Shown: positions 44,256 through 55,003, numbered from the stretch's first letter. The stretch is 64,000 nucleotides of DNA from Yponomeuta sedellus (GCA_934045075.1 OW203721.1:24128181-24192180); one strand, 5' to 3'. The notes: generated from the sequence alone by a model not told the origin. Translations and numbers: made by a program.

Positions 44256-46012
44256 ATCATATGAGCAGAAGGAGTGGAGAAGAATAAAAAAAATTTAAAA
44301 CACATGCATTTGCTGAGAGAGCAAAATCGCCAGCCGTGAAATATAGAAGCAACGTTTACAGATCTAACCACATATTTTTGGTGCACTAGATATTAACCAA
44401 ACTTAATTAGAAATACAAACTAAGCCTATTAAATGTCCAATACATGTAAGAATAGTATTTTTTATATTTTACAAAATAAACATGCAAAAAAGACACGCTG
44501 AAAACCAGCGCCCCTAGTTTTTATTTTAAATTCTAGTGACACAGCTGAGCGCGCACTTATTGCCAAAATATATATAACATGGTAAGAAAATAACATTAAA
44601 TTTTGATTTTGTAAATTAATTATATCTATACATATATAGATGTATTTTTTGTTTAGCTGTAAGATTTCTTGCTTGTCGTTGCATGTAATTTTTGGCAAAA
44701 AACCATTTTATTATTATTCTTATACTAACCCTTAAGGCATTAATATAAAAAAATACTTTTCTTACATACAATATGTACAAGCTTCTTTTATTACAAAAAT
44801 ATGTTAAAGAAACTTTCTTTCTCAATATAATTCAATAAAATTTAAATACTGTAAAGGAAAACATCGGGAGGAAACCGGAGTGTCCGAGGTATTCAAATAC
44901 CTACCACAACGCTTGAAATTGCCAATCCACGGCGTGCACCTTTAAGCCCATACTCTCTCTGAGAGACTGCATAAGAGAGGTAACAACTAAACTAAAAATA
45001 TTTTCCACTCTCGCAGAATTATATTGTGAGCCCGTACGCTCCAGGTCACACCTGGAAAGTCGGGAGCCCTAGTCTGCACGACAAGGACATTTTATTGACA
45101 CTGTATTCTACCAAACAATCGCATTCTAATGGTACAACTCTTGTCACGTCGCGATACGATCAGTCTGGGTAGGACCAAGTCAAAAGTCACGGCTTTCCAG
45201 CACATTAATTGTCAAATTCTGACATTTCATCGCCACAAAACGCGTGACTGGGTCATCGTATGTACTACCAGGCTGCTTCGCGCGAGGTGCAGTATTTAAT
45301 TCTATAGGTCAAACAATTTGAATGAAATATCAGTGGAATAATGCTATTAAAAAAATTATGAAGTATTTCGTGACTTTTCCGTAACAATCTAGACCTCGCT
45401 TGCAATGAACACCTATGTTTAAGCAGTAATGCCTCGTTGTAACCAATGACATTGTTTAGTAGAATCACAAAGGTGTCAAAACAGCAGGCGAAAATGAAAT
45501 AGACATCGCGTCAAGCACAAGAAGTTAATAAAAACAAATCACGCAGCAAACCAATCGCTTAAATTAATAAAGCAAGTAAAGTAGGTTAAATAGTATTAAC
45601 TAAATAAATAAAGATAAAATGAGACAAAAAATATTTTACATAAAAGGGTGGGCTTCTTCTGGGAAATGCGAATAACTTTTAATATGTGCAAACAAATCTG
45701 AGCCCCATTACATGTAACTACAATTCACTAGACAATTTGAAGTAGGTACATTACCTATATCCGATTAACAGATGGATGAACAAGTGGGGTGACTAATTGC
45801 ACTAATCGGCCACGCAATGTACAACGAATTGTGATAAGAAACATTGACTTATAGTTTTAAGAAACGCGGCACTGTTGTGACTATAATGTTAACGCCTCCG
45901 GCATTGCCACGTATGGGACATCTGATAATTATTTCGCCATTTAGGGCGCTACGCGATGCTAAATGGCGACATCAATGGAAAAAAGACATATCTATTTTAT
46001 AATGCGTCTTTG
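44256..46012. other. No gene; one LINE/SINE tail
   Basis: 44855-44995 ('gaaaacatcgggaggaaacc', 'cgcttgaaattgccaatcca', 'catactctctctgagagact') is a retroelement tail in plus orientation. 45030-45260 is less AT-rich but unrecognised. The rest is AT-rich. Confidence 0.4.
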
Positions 46013-46013
46013 G

Positions 46014-46184
46014 AAAAAGTGAACTTCATAATTCTTGACAAATATATTAGCCCTTTTTAGAATAATCCAAGAAAATAGGATCCAAGGACTTTAAAGCAGT
46101 TTTGCCAAAAACAGCCGCTTTAAGCAGTACTAGATCTAGACAGTAGATTCTAAAAATTGTCTAGATTTATGATGTTCACTTTTG
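46014..46184. mobile_element. 171-bp inverted-repeat element (MITE)
   Basis: 'aaaaagtgaacttcataatt' and 'cttgacaa' at the left pair with 'ttgtctagatttatgatgtt' and 'cacttttgg' at the right, with about six mismatches. Non-coding centre. Confidence 0.65.
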
Positions 46185-46424
46185 GAGTAGAAAAAAGTCC
46201 TTTATACTTTAGATTTATATTCCATCGGTGCCCTACTTAGCAACGCGGAGCGCCTTGAAGTTTTCCACACAGGAAAAGTTGTTCGTGTGACGAGAGCTCT
46301 TATTTTCCGGTACATTATGGAGATTGCAATTTGTATAAAAATTGGTTCTTTAGTTACATTCGCAAAGCTTTAGCACGGCATGCAGAGTGCATGAAATGAG
46401 CTTCTCAACTTAGCCAATGCAGCC

Positions 46425-46866
46425 AAGTTGCCTGTTTGTCGATCTTCTTGCTTATGAACTCCATAACCTCATACCGCCGTCTCCATTCCGCAATCGGAAC
46501 ACCAGAAGTCCTGCGGGTTACTCTCCGCACATGGTTGGAAATCCCGGCCCCCGAACTAAGAGCTATTCAAAATCCTTCGTAATGCGCACAGCCAAAGTGT
46601 GGGACATCTTGCCGGCGTACGTTATTCCGAACACTTATAGCCTGAACTTGTGGCGAACACACGGCAACTCTGCACGCGCACTACAAACTCCAATTCCTGC
46701 ATCGCGCAATAAAAGTGTTTCAAACCATAAATATAACGTCAAACTAACAACAGTTGGACAGGCCGTCCCCAGGCATACGATCTGCCTGGCGGGATGTTTC
46801 CCGTTACAGTGGAAGAGCACGATCACCCACCCGCTCTTCCCTATAAACTCATATATAAAATACACG
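46425..46866 (+). pseudogene. LINE ORF C-terminus (jockey/CR1-like) plus 3' region
   Basis: The plus frame reads PPSPFRNRNTRSPAGYSPHM, GNPGPRTKSYSKSFVMRTAK, VWDILPAYVIP and SLNLWRTHGNSA. 'FRNRxTR...P...R...Y..SF..RTAK.W..LPA.V.P..Y....F' is the C-terminal motif of jockey/CR1-superfamily LINE proteins after the reverse transcriptase (compare WNDIPPPLR at 17006). The frame stays open to 46866 only by chance; from about 46680 it is the 3' region, matched in reverse at 62212-62394. RT and endonuclease parts are missing. Confidence 0.75.
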
Positions 46867-47093
46867 TGAACAGGCTTCTTCTGGGCAAAGTCGGTCCATC
46901 CTAGACATCATATTCACCCTCGGGCTAGATAGAGCTCAAGAGTAAGCACTATCTTTTAAACAAAAACTGAGCCTCCCGAAGGATACTCACAGTCCGTACT
47001 TCCGGCGCGCCCTGGGCACAATCAGCGAGTCCCTTACGCTGATCGGCAAATCCTTTCACCACTTTCGATACTTAAGAAAAATCACGGCAACGG

Positions 47094-47325
47094 CAAAGAA
47101 AAAACCGGCCAAGTGCGAGTCGGACCCGAACACCGAAGGTTACGTACAAATATTCAGGTACATCAATTAAATCTTTTCCGAGCATTTCCCGAACTTCGAG
47201 GACTATTTTTCTTTATATAATAAATACACCTACATAGTTTTCTTATTTTTTACTGCATTTGTTGCATAAGACGATATAACTAGTCTTGTTTTAGGTCAAC
47301 AGGAAGTGCCCTTGGGTCCTTTGGT
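47094..47325 (+). repeat. Repeat G, head kept
   Basis: 'aaaccggccaagtgcgagtc' and 'ggacccgaacaccgaaggtt' form the head, a phrase I know as a very common lepidopteran repeat, then 'ttccgagcatttcccgaact', 'ataataaatacacctacata' and 'aggtcaacaggaagtgccct'. Partner: 40525-40672. Confidence 0.75.
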
Positions 47326-47660
47326 TCAGTTATTATCCGGAGTGTTTTTTTTTCGTTTAATGCTAACATTATTTTTGTATATTTTTTGTGTTATACCCGA
47401 CTGTCACACATCTTTTATAAATAAAGCCACTTGTCCTGCCCACGTTCGAATTAGTCTATACCTTGCGAGAAGAAAACAAGGAAGCGGCCTATCCTATAAC
47501 TGCTCTGTCTGTGACTATTTTTCCGTAATACAATAAAGAATATTCTTATATAATATTCTTCTCTTGGCCTTTCATTCTTCGTGCCGAGGACTCGCACTAG
47601 AAGGCCCTGTGCCCATGTATGACATACGTCCTCCCTGAATTAGAACGATTATAGTTCTGA
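47326..47660. other. No gene recognised
   Basis: Contains a 76-codon frame (47306-47536) partly on repeat G; not credible. Confidence 0.35.
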
Positions 47661-48018
47661 AGCGCTCGTGGCCTAGGCGAACCGAGTGATTGGAATCAAT
47701 CACTTTAGTAAGCAACAACAGGCGCGGTCAGGATGGGTGACCGTCCCGTTACTACCACTAGTGCCATTTTTCCGAGTGCTTCCGTGCTTCGCAAGGCACG
47801 TTAAGCCGTTGGTGCCGGCTGTCACATAATGGCAGTCGTTAAGCCATGTCAGAGGCCTTATGGGCGGCTTGATAACTTCTGACAGTAGGCCCGCCACTGT
47901 TTTACAATTCTCCACCAACCCGGACTTGGCCCCCGTGGTTGAGTATGGCCTTACCTTCCTGTGATGCAGGAAGATACCCGTGCCCCAGGAGTGGGGACAT
48001 ACAAGGATTAATAACGAT
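47661..48018 (+). repeat. Repeat A, full length
   Basis: Complete from 'agcgctcgtggcctaggcga' to 'gtggggacatacaaggatta' and ATAACGAT. Lies 252 bp from a full-length minus copy. Confidence 0.92.
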
Positions 48019-48270
48019 ATTTCTGAGCAATTCTAATTCCAGTGGCAACGGCATAAGAATACAGTGAGAATAGATTAGTGCCTGTAATTAAATTTCACAT
48101 TAGTGCAGCGGTCAGATAAGCGCGGTGAGACGAGACAGAACAGTAAATAGTAACACAGTAGGCACGCGAAGTGACGATTTGTTAAGTGTTCTGTTTGGTT
48201 TGGGTGACGCGATCTTAAGGCGCTTTAGGGTGCTAACTAACGTATCAATCGAATACAAAACATCGATATC

Positions 48271-48637
48271 GATATCAACCCTTGTATGTCCCCACTGCTG
48301 GGGCATTGGTCTCTTCCTGCACCACAGGAAGGTTAGGCCATACTCCACCACGGGGGCAAAGACCGGGTTGGTAAAGGATTGTATGACAGTGGCGGGCCTT
48401 ACTGTGAGAAGTTATCAAGCCGCCCATAAGGCCTCTGACGTGGCTTAACGACTGCCATTACACGACAGCCGGCACCAACGGCTTAACGTGCCTTGCCAAG
48501 CACGGGAGCGCTCGGACAAATGCCACTGGCGGTGGTTACAAGAGGGTCACTGCAATTCATCCTGCAATTGACCGCGCCTATTGTTGCTCAACGCAAGTGA
48601 TTGATTCCAATCACTCGGTTCCGCTAGGCCACAAGCG
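48271..48637 (-). repeat. Repeat A, full length, minus
   Basis: Complete from 'gatatcaacccttgtatgtc' to 'ccaatcactcggttccgcta' and GGCCAC. Small insertion near 48530. Forms a 360-bp inverted pair with 47661-48018. Confidence 0.92.
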
Positions 48638-48785
48638 AATAATAATCGTATGTAACTTGTTTTATAATAAAACCTACCTATGCATTTTGTGTCCTAGTTT
48701 TGGTAAATAGATATTACTTAGCGTATACCAGTTTTCAAAAATCTGGATAGAATATAATTTAGATTATAGCGCATCTGGCGCATCA

Positions 48786-48908
48786 GGAGGGCTATGTCCA
48801 CTGCTGGACAATTTGGACATAGCCCTCCCAGTCCCCGCCCTCCCCTAAAGAGCGCGACGTTGTGCTATCATAGTGGGGTAATGCCCATAATCCCCACGCT
48901 GGGCATGC
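48786..48908 (-). mobile_element. LINE tail (CTGGACATAG type) with fold-back end
   Basis: GGAGGGCTATGTCC (48786-48799) and its exact complement (48815-48828) flank 'actgctggacaattt'. Then 'agagcgcgacgttgtgctat', 'ggggtaatgcccataatccc', 'acgctgggcatgcgggttg' as in the other tails. Thus the last 14 bases have been copied back in inverted order. Confidence 0.8.
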
Positions 48909-48924
48909 GGGTTGATATCGACTT

Positions 48925-48970
48925 TAATCGATTTTCGCCAAACACGGCTGTTTCTAGCGGAAATCGATTA
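48925..48970. repeat. 46-bp imperfect palindrome
   Basis: TTAATCGATTTTCGCCAAAC pairs with GTTTCTAGCGGAAATCGATT, with a small GGCT-like loop. Could be a tiny MITE or a binding-site dyad. Confidence 0.8.
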
Positions 48971-49042
48971 ACGACCTAGGGAGTTAATACTACGTACCAG
49001 GCTGTACGTTCTAATAGTACATTATGATATAAGTGCGGTAAG

Positions 49043-49122
49043 TTGAAAATTACAGCCGAGGCGATATTACTAGCCCGAGCCATCGGCGAGGGCTATAAGG
49101 AAGCAGAGGCTGTAATTTTCAA
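49043..49122. mobile_element. 80-bp palindromic MITE
   Basis: TTGAAAATTACAGCC at 49043-49057 has its exact complement at 49108-49122. Inside, 'agcccgagccatcggcgagg' and 'gct' form a second hairpin. Confidence 0.75.
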
Positions 49123-49527
49123 AGCGCACGTATGTCATACGACGTTTTATAACAAATATACGAGTAAATTAATAAAACTCTGACTTTGTTATCATCACTA
49201 CTTGACGACATTTTCAAATAAAAACAATACGTCGAAAAGAAAAAGCGCGCGGATTTATTTTTACTTGTCCACAAATAAGCGATGCGCGCGCATCAATTTT
49301 TTTTTTTAGGCAAAGGTACAAAAACAGCCAGTATTACTAATAAAGTAAATTAATATTTTTGTGTTTTTGTTACAGATAAATGGTTGTAATTTATTGTCAA
49401 AATTAATTAAATTAAAGAATTAAATGTTTATTTGTTATATTTTATTCCCCAAAGTTAATTTTATTAATAAAATATCGACCACTTTCTTGACATAAAACCT
49501 CTTTGCTAAAATTTTTAAAAGTATCGT
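49123..49527. other. No feature seen
   Basis: AT-rich; no frame or repeat partner. Confidence 0.3.
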
Positions 49528-49740
49528 AAAAGTATCGTAAAAGGCGACTAAGGGACTCAAAGCGAAGGGTGGGCAGCAGCGCCCCCTGCAGTACAATTCC
49601 ACCGAACTGCGATCCCCAACCCGCATGCCCAGCGTGGGGATTATGGGCATTACCCCCTATGATAGCACATCGTGGCGCTCTTTAGGGGAGGGCTATGTCC
49701 AGCAGTGGACTAGTATAGCCTGACGATGATGATGACGATG
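49528..49740 (+). mobile_element. LINE 3' tail (CTGGACATAG type)
   Basis: 'gtatcgtaaaaggcgactaa', 'gggtgggcagcagcgccccc', 'cagcgtggggattatgggca', 'gtccagcagtggactagtat', ending in GATGATGATGACGATG, into which the next element inserted. Confidence 0.82.
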
Positions 49741-49749
49741 ATACAACAG

Positions 49750-49991
49750 TTTTAAAAACCTGTTTAGAGGCTAAAAATTTCACCCATGCCGGGATTCGAA
49801 CCCGCGACCTCTGGCTAATGGCAACTGAGCTAATGGGCGACCGGCATCAGTGAAATTTCGAACCTCTTTACACTATTCTCTGTATTACGTACAGGCAGCG
49901 ACATCTGGCTGAAGGTGGAATTTTTAGCCTCTAAATAGGTTTTTAAAATTGTCCTTAGAACTGGTTAGTGCATTAAAAATAAAAATAGTAT
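49750..49991 (+). mobile_element. Fold-back tRNA-like retroposon, 13-bp target duplication
   Basis: 242 bp between perfect copies of GATGATACAACAG (49737-49749; 49992-50004). Starts 'ttttaaaaacctgtttagag', runs antisense through the tRNA-like part (gggattcgaacccgcgacct; ctgagctaatgggcgacc) and on to 'gtacaggcagcgacatctgg', then switches to sense at 'gaaggtggaatttttagcct' and ends 'actggttagtgcattaaaaa' plus TAAAAATAGTAT. Confidence 0.92.
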
Positions 49992-50004
49992 GATGATACA
50001 ACAG

Positions 50005-50382
50005 GTTATTATATTTTTCATCCCACCATATCGGAAAGAGTATTTTTAATCTTCAATATCTGAGTGGAAAAGCCGTTTTTATTCTCTAGAGGATATAAAA
50101 GTAAATTGAATTTAGAACATCGTGTGCACTAAGTTTGTGAATTAAAAAAATATTACACTCAATTTAAATAACTGTAGCAACGTTACTTTAAAATTTTCTT
50201 AATTATACCTTAGTAATATTGTGTTATAATTTAAAGATTATTCTGTAATACTTACCTGTCATAATGTAGTAATTAATACCTAAACTGAAATAAAAGTGTA
50301 CCTATCTTGTGATTGTAAACGTTTTTTTTTGCATTTAGTCATTTCCTCGCTGAGGTGGAATGAAAAGTTACGTGTTGCACTC
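50005..50382. other. No feature seen
   Basis: AT-rich, no frame. Confidence 0.3.
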
Positions 50383-50540
50383 GAGTGCAAAGATTTTTCA
50401 CCACGTGCTCTTTTGATTTCCTCGCTAACGCTCAGGATTCTAATTTTGAATCACTCGCTGCGCTCGTGATTCAATTCTAGAATCCTTCGCTTGCTCGGTC
50501 ATCAAAATTGAACACGCGGTTAAAAAGCAACTTTGCACTC
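50383..50540. mobile_element. 158-bp palindromic MITE
   Basis: 'gagtgcaaagatttttcacc' and 'ttttgatttcctcgctaacg' at the left pair with 'cttgctcggtcatcaaaatt' and 'gttaaaaagcaactttgcac' at the right. Centre 'gaatcactcgctgcgctcgt' and 'gattcaattctagaatcc' pairs with itself. Nearly the whole element folds into one stem. Confidence 0.82.
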
Positions 50541-50817
50541 TTGTATAACAAATAACTATTATTCCATTGTGGCGCTTGTTAGCACCAAAGAGCGCCTTAT
50601 GTGTTTTGTTGGGTTTGCGTGACGCGATCTTAATGAATAACATGAAAATGTGTGTTCATGGACCTATTAGGCATTTATAACGGGCAGGGCGTCCCGCTCG
50701 CACATTCTAACATGTTTATCGATTGTATGCGGGCACTTTTACAAATGCGGTGGGAGGGGAGTGGAAAGTAGAGTGAAAAACATTTTAGACATATTTTATT
50801 TTACATATGCTCATGAG

Positions 50818-51015
50818 CGGTACTAGTGGTAGAATACCGACTTCTCAATCGAAAGGTCGGGTTCAAATCCCGGCATGTAAGTAACAATGACTTTGTTTTC
50901 TATGTGATGTACATTTGTGAAGTTACAGTAGCAATACTAGATGCTATCTGTGAAGGAAAGCATCGTGAGGAAACTAGTGTCTGTCGTGTTAACATACCTC
51001 AGTGCTTGATACCTA
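50818..51015 (+). mobile_element. tRNA-derived SINE (family S3)
   Basis: A-box-like 'tactagtggtagaataccga', B box 'ggtcgggttcaaatcccgg', then 'catgtaagtaacaatgactt', 'gtgaagttacagtagcaata', 'gaaagcatcgtgaggaaact' and 'cctcagtgcttgata'. Confidence 0.78.
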
Positions 51016-51697
51016 CTATGGCCCAACTATGTGTCGTACCGCCGCACTCAAAAATTTTGTTGTCCTTTTCTGTTTCATTGATAATATGTGAAAGATAATG
51101 ATATTAAAATAAACATTAAATTTAATGGTTGTCTCTGAGTGCGGCAGTAAGAGCGGAAATCTTAGGTCTAACTAACTTACATAATTCGTCGTGCTCAGTT
51201 TTTGACAGAGAGAAATATGAAGTAAACATTTTACGGGGATTTTCCTTTACGATGTTTTGTATCGAAATACAGAAGTAGGTATTCAATATTTGTGTCTTTA
51301 GATTGGCAATATACGAGTAGTTGGAAATCAAATTGACTAACGTTTGCAAGATAACAATAACACTAATGCTGTCAAACTTTTGTATACATATTTATTTTGC
51401 TTATCAAATGCGGTAACATTACTCTGACGAAAATAACTTAATTCGCTGCCTCTGTTCGGTTTGTTGATCACATGTTGCTTAAAAAGAATATATATATATA
51501 TATTTGCTTAGAACGTGGTATAAGACTTTTATGCTTAAGTATGCTCTATGCTAGTGTCCATCTTTGCTTTAACTGAGACTTCAGGTAAGAAAACTGATGC
51601 TTCAAAGCCTTCATTTGGTCAAGGGAGCGCGATACTCCTCGCGCGATGATAAAAATTTTTCAAGAAAATCCAATTTTTCTGAAATAATTAAGATCTT
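51016..51697. other. No feature seen
   Basis: AT-rich with a short TA run at 51490-51503; no credible gene. Confidence 0.3.
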
Positions 51698-51815
51698 ACA
51701 ATCCGCCACCAATCTGGACTTGGCCCCCGTGGTGGAGTACGGCCTAACCTACCTGCGTTGCAGGTAGAGACCCGTGCCCCAGCACTGGCGTCATACAAGG
51801 GTTGATATCGACAAA
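51698..51815 (+). repeat. Repeat A, 3' fragment
   Basis: 'ttacaatccgccaccaatct' to 'ggcgtcatacaagggttgat' and ATCGAC. Confidence 0.85.
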
Positions 51816-51904
51816 GACGCAAATATACGATTACTATTGGCGCCCTTTGGGATCGAGACGATGGCTTCCGGCCCGTGGCTCGTAAACTACAAAAAGAAAT
51901 ATAG

Positions 51905-52019
51905 AAAACGCGTCTCATCGACTCATTAGACGACCCAACATCTGGTAGCTACCTCGGTCAGCGCATCAGCCTGGCCATTCAGAGGGGGCATGTTGCCAGC
52001 GTCCTGGGAACTCTTATGA
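51905..52019 (+). pseudogene. LINE polyprotein C-terminal fragment (YLGQRISLAIQRG)
   Basis: A plus frame ends DPTSGSYLGQRISLAIQRGH and VASVLGTLMNEF then stop. A second fragment at 57700-57830 reads LVGQRLSLAIQRGNAASLLG and SLPSV. I recognise 'QR(I/L)SLA(I/V)QRGNAAS(V/L)LG' as the C-terminal end of proteins encoded by a group of invertebrate retroelements, but I cannot name the clade from this alone. Only 35-40 codons are left. Confidence 0.55.
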
Positions 52020-52084
52020 ATGAATTCTGACCAAAATAATTGTTGGCTGTAATTTATTATTAACAATTAACAAACCCCAGGCAG

Positions 52085-52172
52085 ATGCTGGATGCAGCAA
52101 GCTGAAGACAGGGTGCTATGGCGCTCATTAGGGGGCTAGTTCCAGCAGTGGACTAGTATAGCCTGACCACGA
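52085..52172 (+). mobile_element. LINE 3' tail (CTGGACATAG type), short copy
   Basis: 'gatgctggatgcagcaagct' is the C-terminal coding end (WMQQAE-like, diverged), followed by 'gtgctatggcgctcattagg' and 'ttccagcagtggactagtat'. Confidence 0.7.
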
Positions 52173-52357
52173 ATAATTTTTCAGACCGAATATTTATTTT
52201 TCGGCTCATTTGCATTCCTACTACTTAGCCAAACAAAAGGCATTTTTAATTCTTAGCTAGACCCAAATCATCGGTTGGCTTACCACTTATCGAGAGACCT
52301 TGGTCTCAGCTCCTATCTCAACCTCGATTCGATTCCGAAGACGTGTTGCAAACGCAC

Positions 52358-52460
52358 CGCGTTTTCGATCGCGCTTCTTTGTCTTCGGGCGTGCTTGCGA
52401 GAGGGACGGAGGGCTGAGGCCTCGTCGGCGTGACGTCTGACGGGCACGGATTGGGGTCCC
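52358..52460 (-). CDS. Candidate internal exon 3 of an unidentified host gene
   Basis: Minus strand, 103 bp. Acceptor CCTGCGTAG before 52460, donor G|GTGCGTTT after 52358. In the frame set by entry phase 1 it is open throughout and reads DPNPCPSDVTPTRPQPSVPL, then ASTPEDKEARSKT, ending in phase 2. GC-rich third positions and a Pro/Ser/Thr/charged composition resemble a disordered cytoplasmic or linker segment. The entry phase equals the exit phase of the exon at 57100-57192. Weak points: the pyrimidine tract (ttgcctcttt) is about 20 bases from the AG, and another frame (DNDLRRGPQSVPVRRH) is also open but would not join in phase. No homologue recognised. Confidence 0.48.
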
Positions 52461-52999
52461 CTACGCAGGTCGTTGTCCTCATAAAGAGGCAATACGGTGC
52501 TCAATATGAACTCCGCTCCATACAATAAGCGCTCGACTATTTTTATCGGTCCATGTACGTAGTCCGGCCGTTACTCTCTTACGTGTTTCGTATACATAAT
52601 AGTTAGTATGTGATAAAAGATGAAGCGTCAAAAAGTATTTAGTGAGATCGTATACTTAGTGGCAAGGACCTGTGTCTATAAAGCATTTGGGCCAAACACG
52701 ACCGTTTTTGTCGTCAGTGCTGTCAGTCTAATTTACCGTCTAGCATCTAGTGTTTTTTTAGCGTTTAAATAACAATTATTATTCAAATTCTTTATTGCAC
52801 GGTTAAAACAGAATTAAAACGTACAAAGGCGAACTTAATGATAACAGCATTATCTTCTAGTTAACCTTGGTGTTTCTGAACTAGAAATAAATAGATAGAC
52901 TTATTAAAAAGTATTTCATGTTTTTCACTTATGGCAAGCTGTATTCACTTCCGTTTTATACCCCGCTACATACGCTATCTCTATTTCACTTTATTGTTA
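52461..52999. other. Intron-like, no feature
   Basis: AT-rich from 52560 on, no repeats I can name except a short 'attattcaaattctttattg' stretch typical of LINE 3' UTRs. Confidence 0.3.
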
Positions 53000-53175
53000 T
53001 AAAGGATTTCCTTCGTCGTGAAACATCATGTGGAAAACTGAGTGCCTGAGGTGTTCTACTACCTCAGCGCTTGAAATTGCCAATCCACAGTGGACACGCG
53101 TGGTAATTAATCCCATGATCTCTCTCTCTCTCTCTCTGAGAGAAGGCCTTTGCCTTGCAGTGGGATGTATACTAT
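53000..53175 (+). mobile_element. LINE/SINE tail (GTGAAACATC ... GCAGTGGGATG)
   Basis: 'gtgaaacatcatgtggaaaa', 'cctcagcgcttgaaattgcc', 'aatccacagtggacacgcgt', a CT run at 53123-53138 and 'ggcctttgccttgcagtggg'. Common lepidopteran retroelement 3' region; minus scraps at 15815, 31990 and 61240. Confidence 0.75.
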
Positions 53176-53182
53176 AAGCTGA

Positions 53183-53400
53183 CGACCTCAGTGGCGTAGC
53201 GGTAGCGCATCTGCCTGCCGTGCAAGAGGTGCCGGGTTCGAACCCCGGCTGGGGACAAAAAAAACCGCAGGTCTTGGATGTTTACATGTTTGTGATGTCG
53301 TTGTTTCTGGTTCCCACGACACAGGGTATCCTAGTGTGGGGCCAGAAGCAATGTATTTGCCTGTATGTAAATGTTGTTCTCGTTGTATTAAAAAGATTTC
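53183..53400 (+). mobile_element. tRNA-derived SINE (family S2), best copy
   Basis: A box 'gtggcgtagcggtagcgcat', B box 'gtgccgggttcgaaccccgg' with 'ctgcctgccgtgcaagag' between them, reminiscent of a glycine tRNA. Body: 'ggtcttggatgtttacatgt', 'ggttcccacgacacagggta', 'tcctagtgtggggccagaag'. The acceptor arm does not pair fully, so it is not a tRNA gene. Confidence 0.85.
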
Positions 53401-53588
53401 CTTTATTTTACACTTGCATTTACTTTGCAAGGTTTTGGTCCTCCGACATACCAATCAGCCCAACAACATTTCAGCACGCTATCTCACACACCGGTTTCTC
53501 GAATTCGCACTACAGTTCTCTTCAAAAGAATATTATTTGCTCAGTTGGTGCATAGACTGGCAATTAATTATTTTTATCAAAACATTAC

Positions 53589-53881
53589 ACAGTGATATCG
53601 TTCCGATGTTAAACCTAACTGCAAAGTAGGTAGTCGGGGCTGTAAGTAATGCAATTTGCTTAAGTCAGATGTCGCTGCCTGTACGTAATACAGAGAATAT
53701 TGTAAAGAGGTTCGAAATTTCACTGATGCCGTGAGTCGCCCATTGGCTCAATTGGTAGAGCGCTGGTACGGATAGCCAGAGGTTGCGGGTTCGAATCCCG
53801 GCATGGGTGAAATTTTTAGCCTCTAAATAGGTTTTTAAATTTGTTCCTTAGCACGGGTTAGTACATAAAAAAAAAAAAATA
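53589..53881 (+). mobile_element. tRNA-containing SINE, plain sense copy (fold-back family)
   Basis: Same unit as in 24915-25618 but all in one direction: 'acagtgatatcgttccgatg', 'gtaggtagtcggggctgtaa', 'attggctcaattggtagagc' (A box), 'ggttgcgggttcgaatcccg' (B box), 'cctctaaataggtttttaaa', 'ccttagcacgggttagtaca', then a 14-A tail. The tRNA part (73 nt) can fold into a cloverleaf. This shows the normal, uninverted structure: 170-bp leader, tRNA, 80-bp end, A tail. No clear target duplication. Confidence 0.85.
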
Positions 53882-54117
53882 GTGTATTCACAGAAAATGT
53901 TCATTACCTATCACTGTTTGCAACACTGAGCTAAAACCGACCACCACTTAAAGGATTAGCACGCATTACGATTTTTGACTGCGCGATTTGCTCCGAAAAA
54001 ACCTTTGAAATATGGGGAATCCTGTCCCGTGGAGGATTTCAATATTATTTGATGAATTCTCATTTTCTTAGATTCAATACTGAATTTTGCATCTTTTCTT
54101 TAAGTCACTATGCCTCG

Positions 54118-54480
54118 TTATCAACCCTTGTATGTCCCCACTGCTGGGGCACGGGTCTCTTCCTGCATCGCAGGAACGTTAGGCCATACTCCACCACGGG
54201 GGCCAAGTCCGGGTTGGTGGAGGATTGTAATACAGTGGCGGGCCTTACTGTCAGAAGTTATCAAGCCGCCCATAAGGCCTCTGACATGGCTTAACGACTG
54301 CCATTATATGAAAGCCCGCACCAACGGCTTAACGTGCCTTGCGAAGCACGGAAGCGCTCGGAAAAATGCCACTAGCGGTAGTCACGGGACGCTCACCCAT
54401 CCCGTACCTGACCGCGCCTGTTGTTGCTTAACCAAGTGATTGATTCCAATCACTCGGTTCGCCTAGGCCACGAGCGCTTC
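54118..54480 (-). repeat. Repeat A, full length, minus
   Basis: Complete and little diverged, 'tatcaacccttgtatgtccc' to 'cgcctaggccacgagcgctt'. Chance frames of 81 and 109 codons run along it. Confidence 0.93.
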
Positions 54481-54785
54481 TTATGCCTACCTACTATGCC
54501 TATGACAATGTATATATAGAATTATATTATTAATTATAGGTTAGTATGTGACTTTAGTCGAATATTTTTTGTGTATAAGAGTCTTGTGTTTTTTTGTATT
54601 AAATCTATCGTAGACAAGAAAAAAAAATTAAAAAAAAAGTTTTATTTGAAACTAAAGTAAATTGTAACGGGATATTCCATAAGAAATAACATAAATGCGA
54701 ACGTTTTTGTAAACCTTAACACCTACTTATAACGTTCTGATTATTCTTCTAAAAAATCTTAATAATTGTTTAGATTTATTTAATT

Positions 54786-55003
54786 GACGGCCTCTATGGC
54801 GCAGGTAAAACCGAAGGTCTCGGGTTCGATCCCCGGCCGGGTCAAACTAGGAAACGAACTTTTCTAGTTTGTCTCGGGTCTTGGATGTTATCCATGTATT
54901 TATTGTATTAAATCTATCGTCGAGTTAGCATCTATAACACACGTCATTTAGTTGTACTTAGTATAGGACTAACGAGATCTGTGTAATATGCCCATGAATA
55001 TTT
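54786..55003 (+). mobile_element. tRNA-derived SINE (family S1), A box deleted, 12-bp target duplication
   Basis: 'gacggcctctatggcgcagg' jumps straight to 'aaaaccgaaggtctcgggtt', so most of the A box arm is missing, then the normal S1 body. Flanked by ATTTATTTAATT (54774-54785 and 55004-55015), though the low complexity of that string weakens it as a duplication. Confidence 0.82.

Noticed and set aside
53123..53138. CT run as a polypyrimidine tract of an exon
   Set aside because: It is part of a common retroelement tail that always has a CT/GA run at this place.
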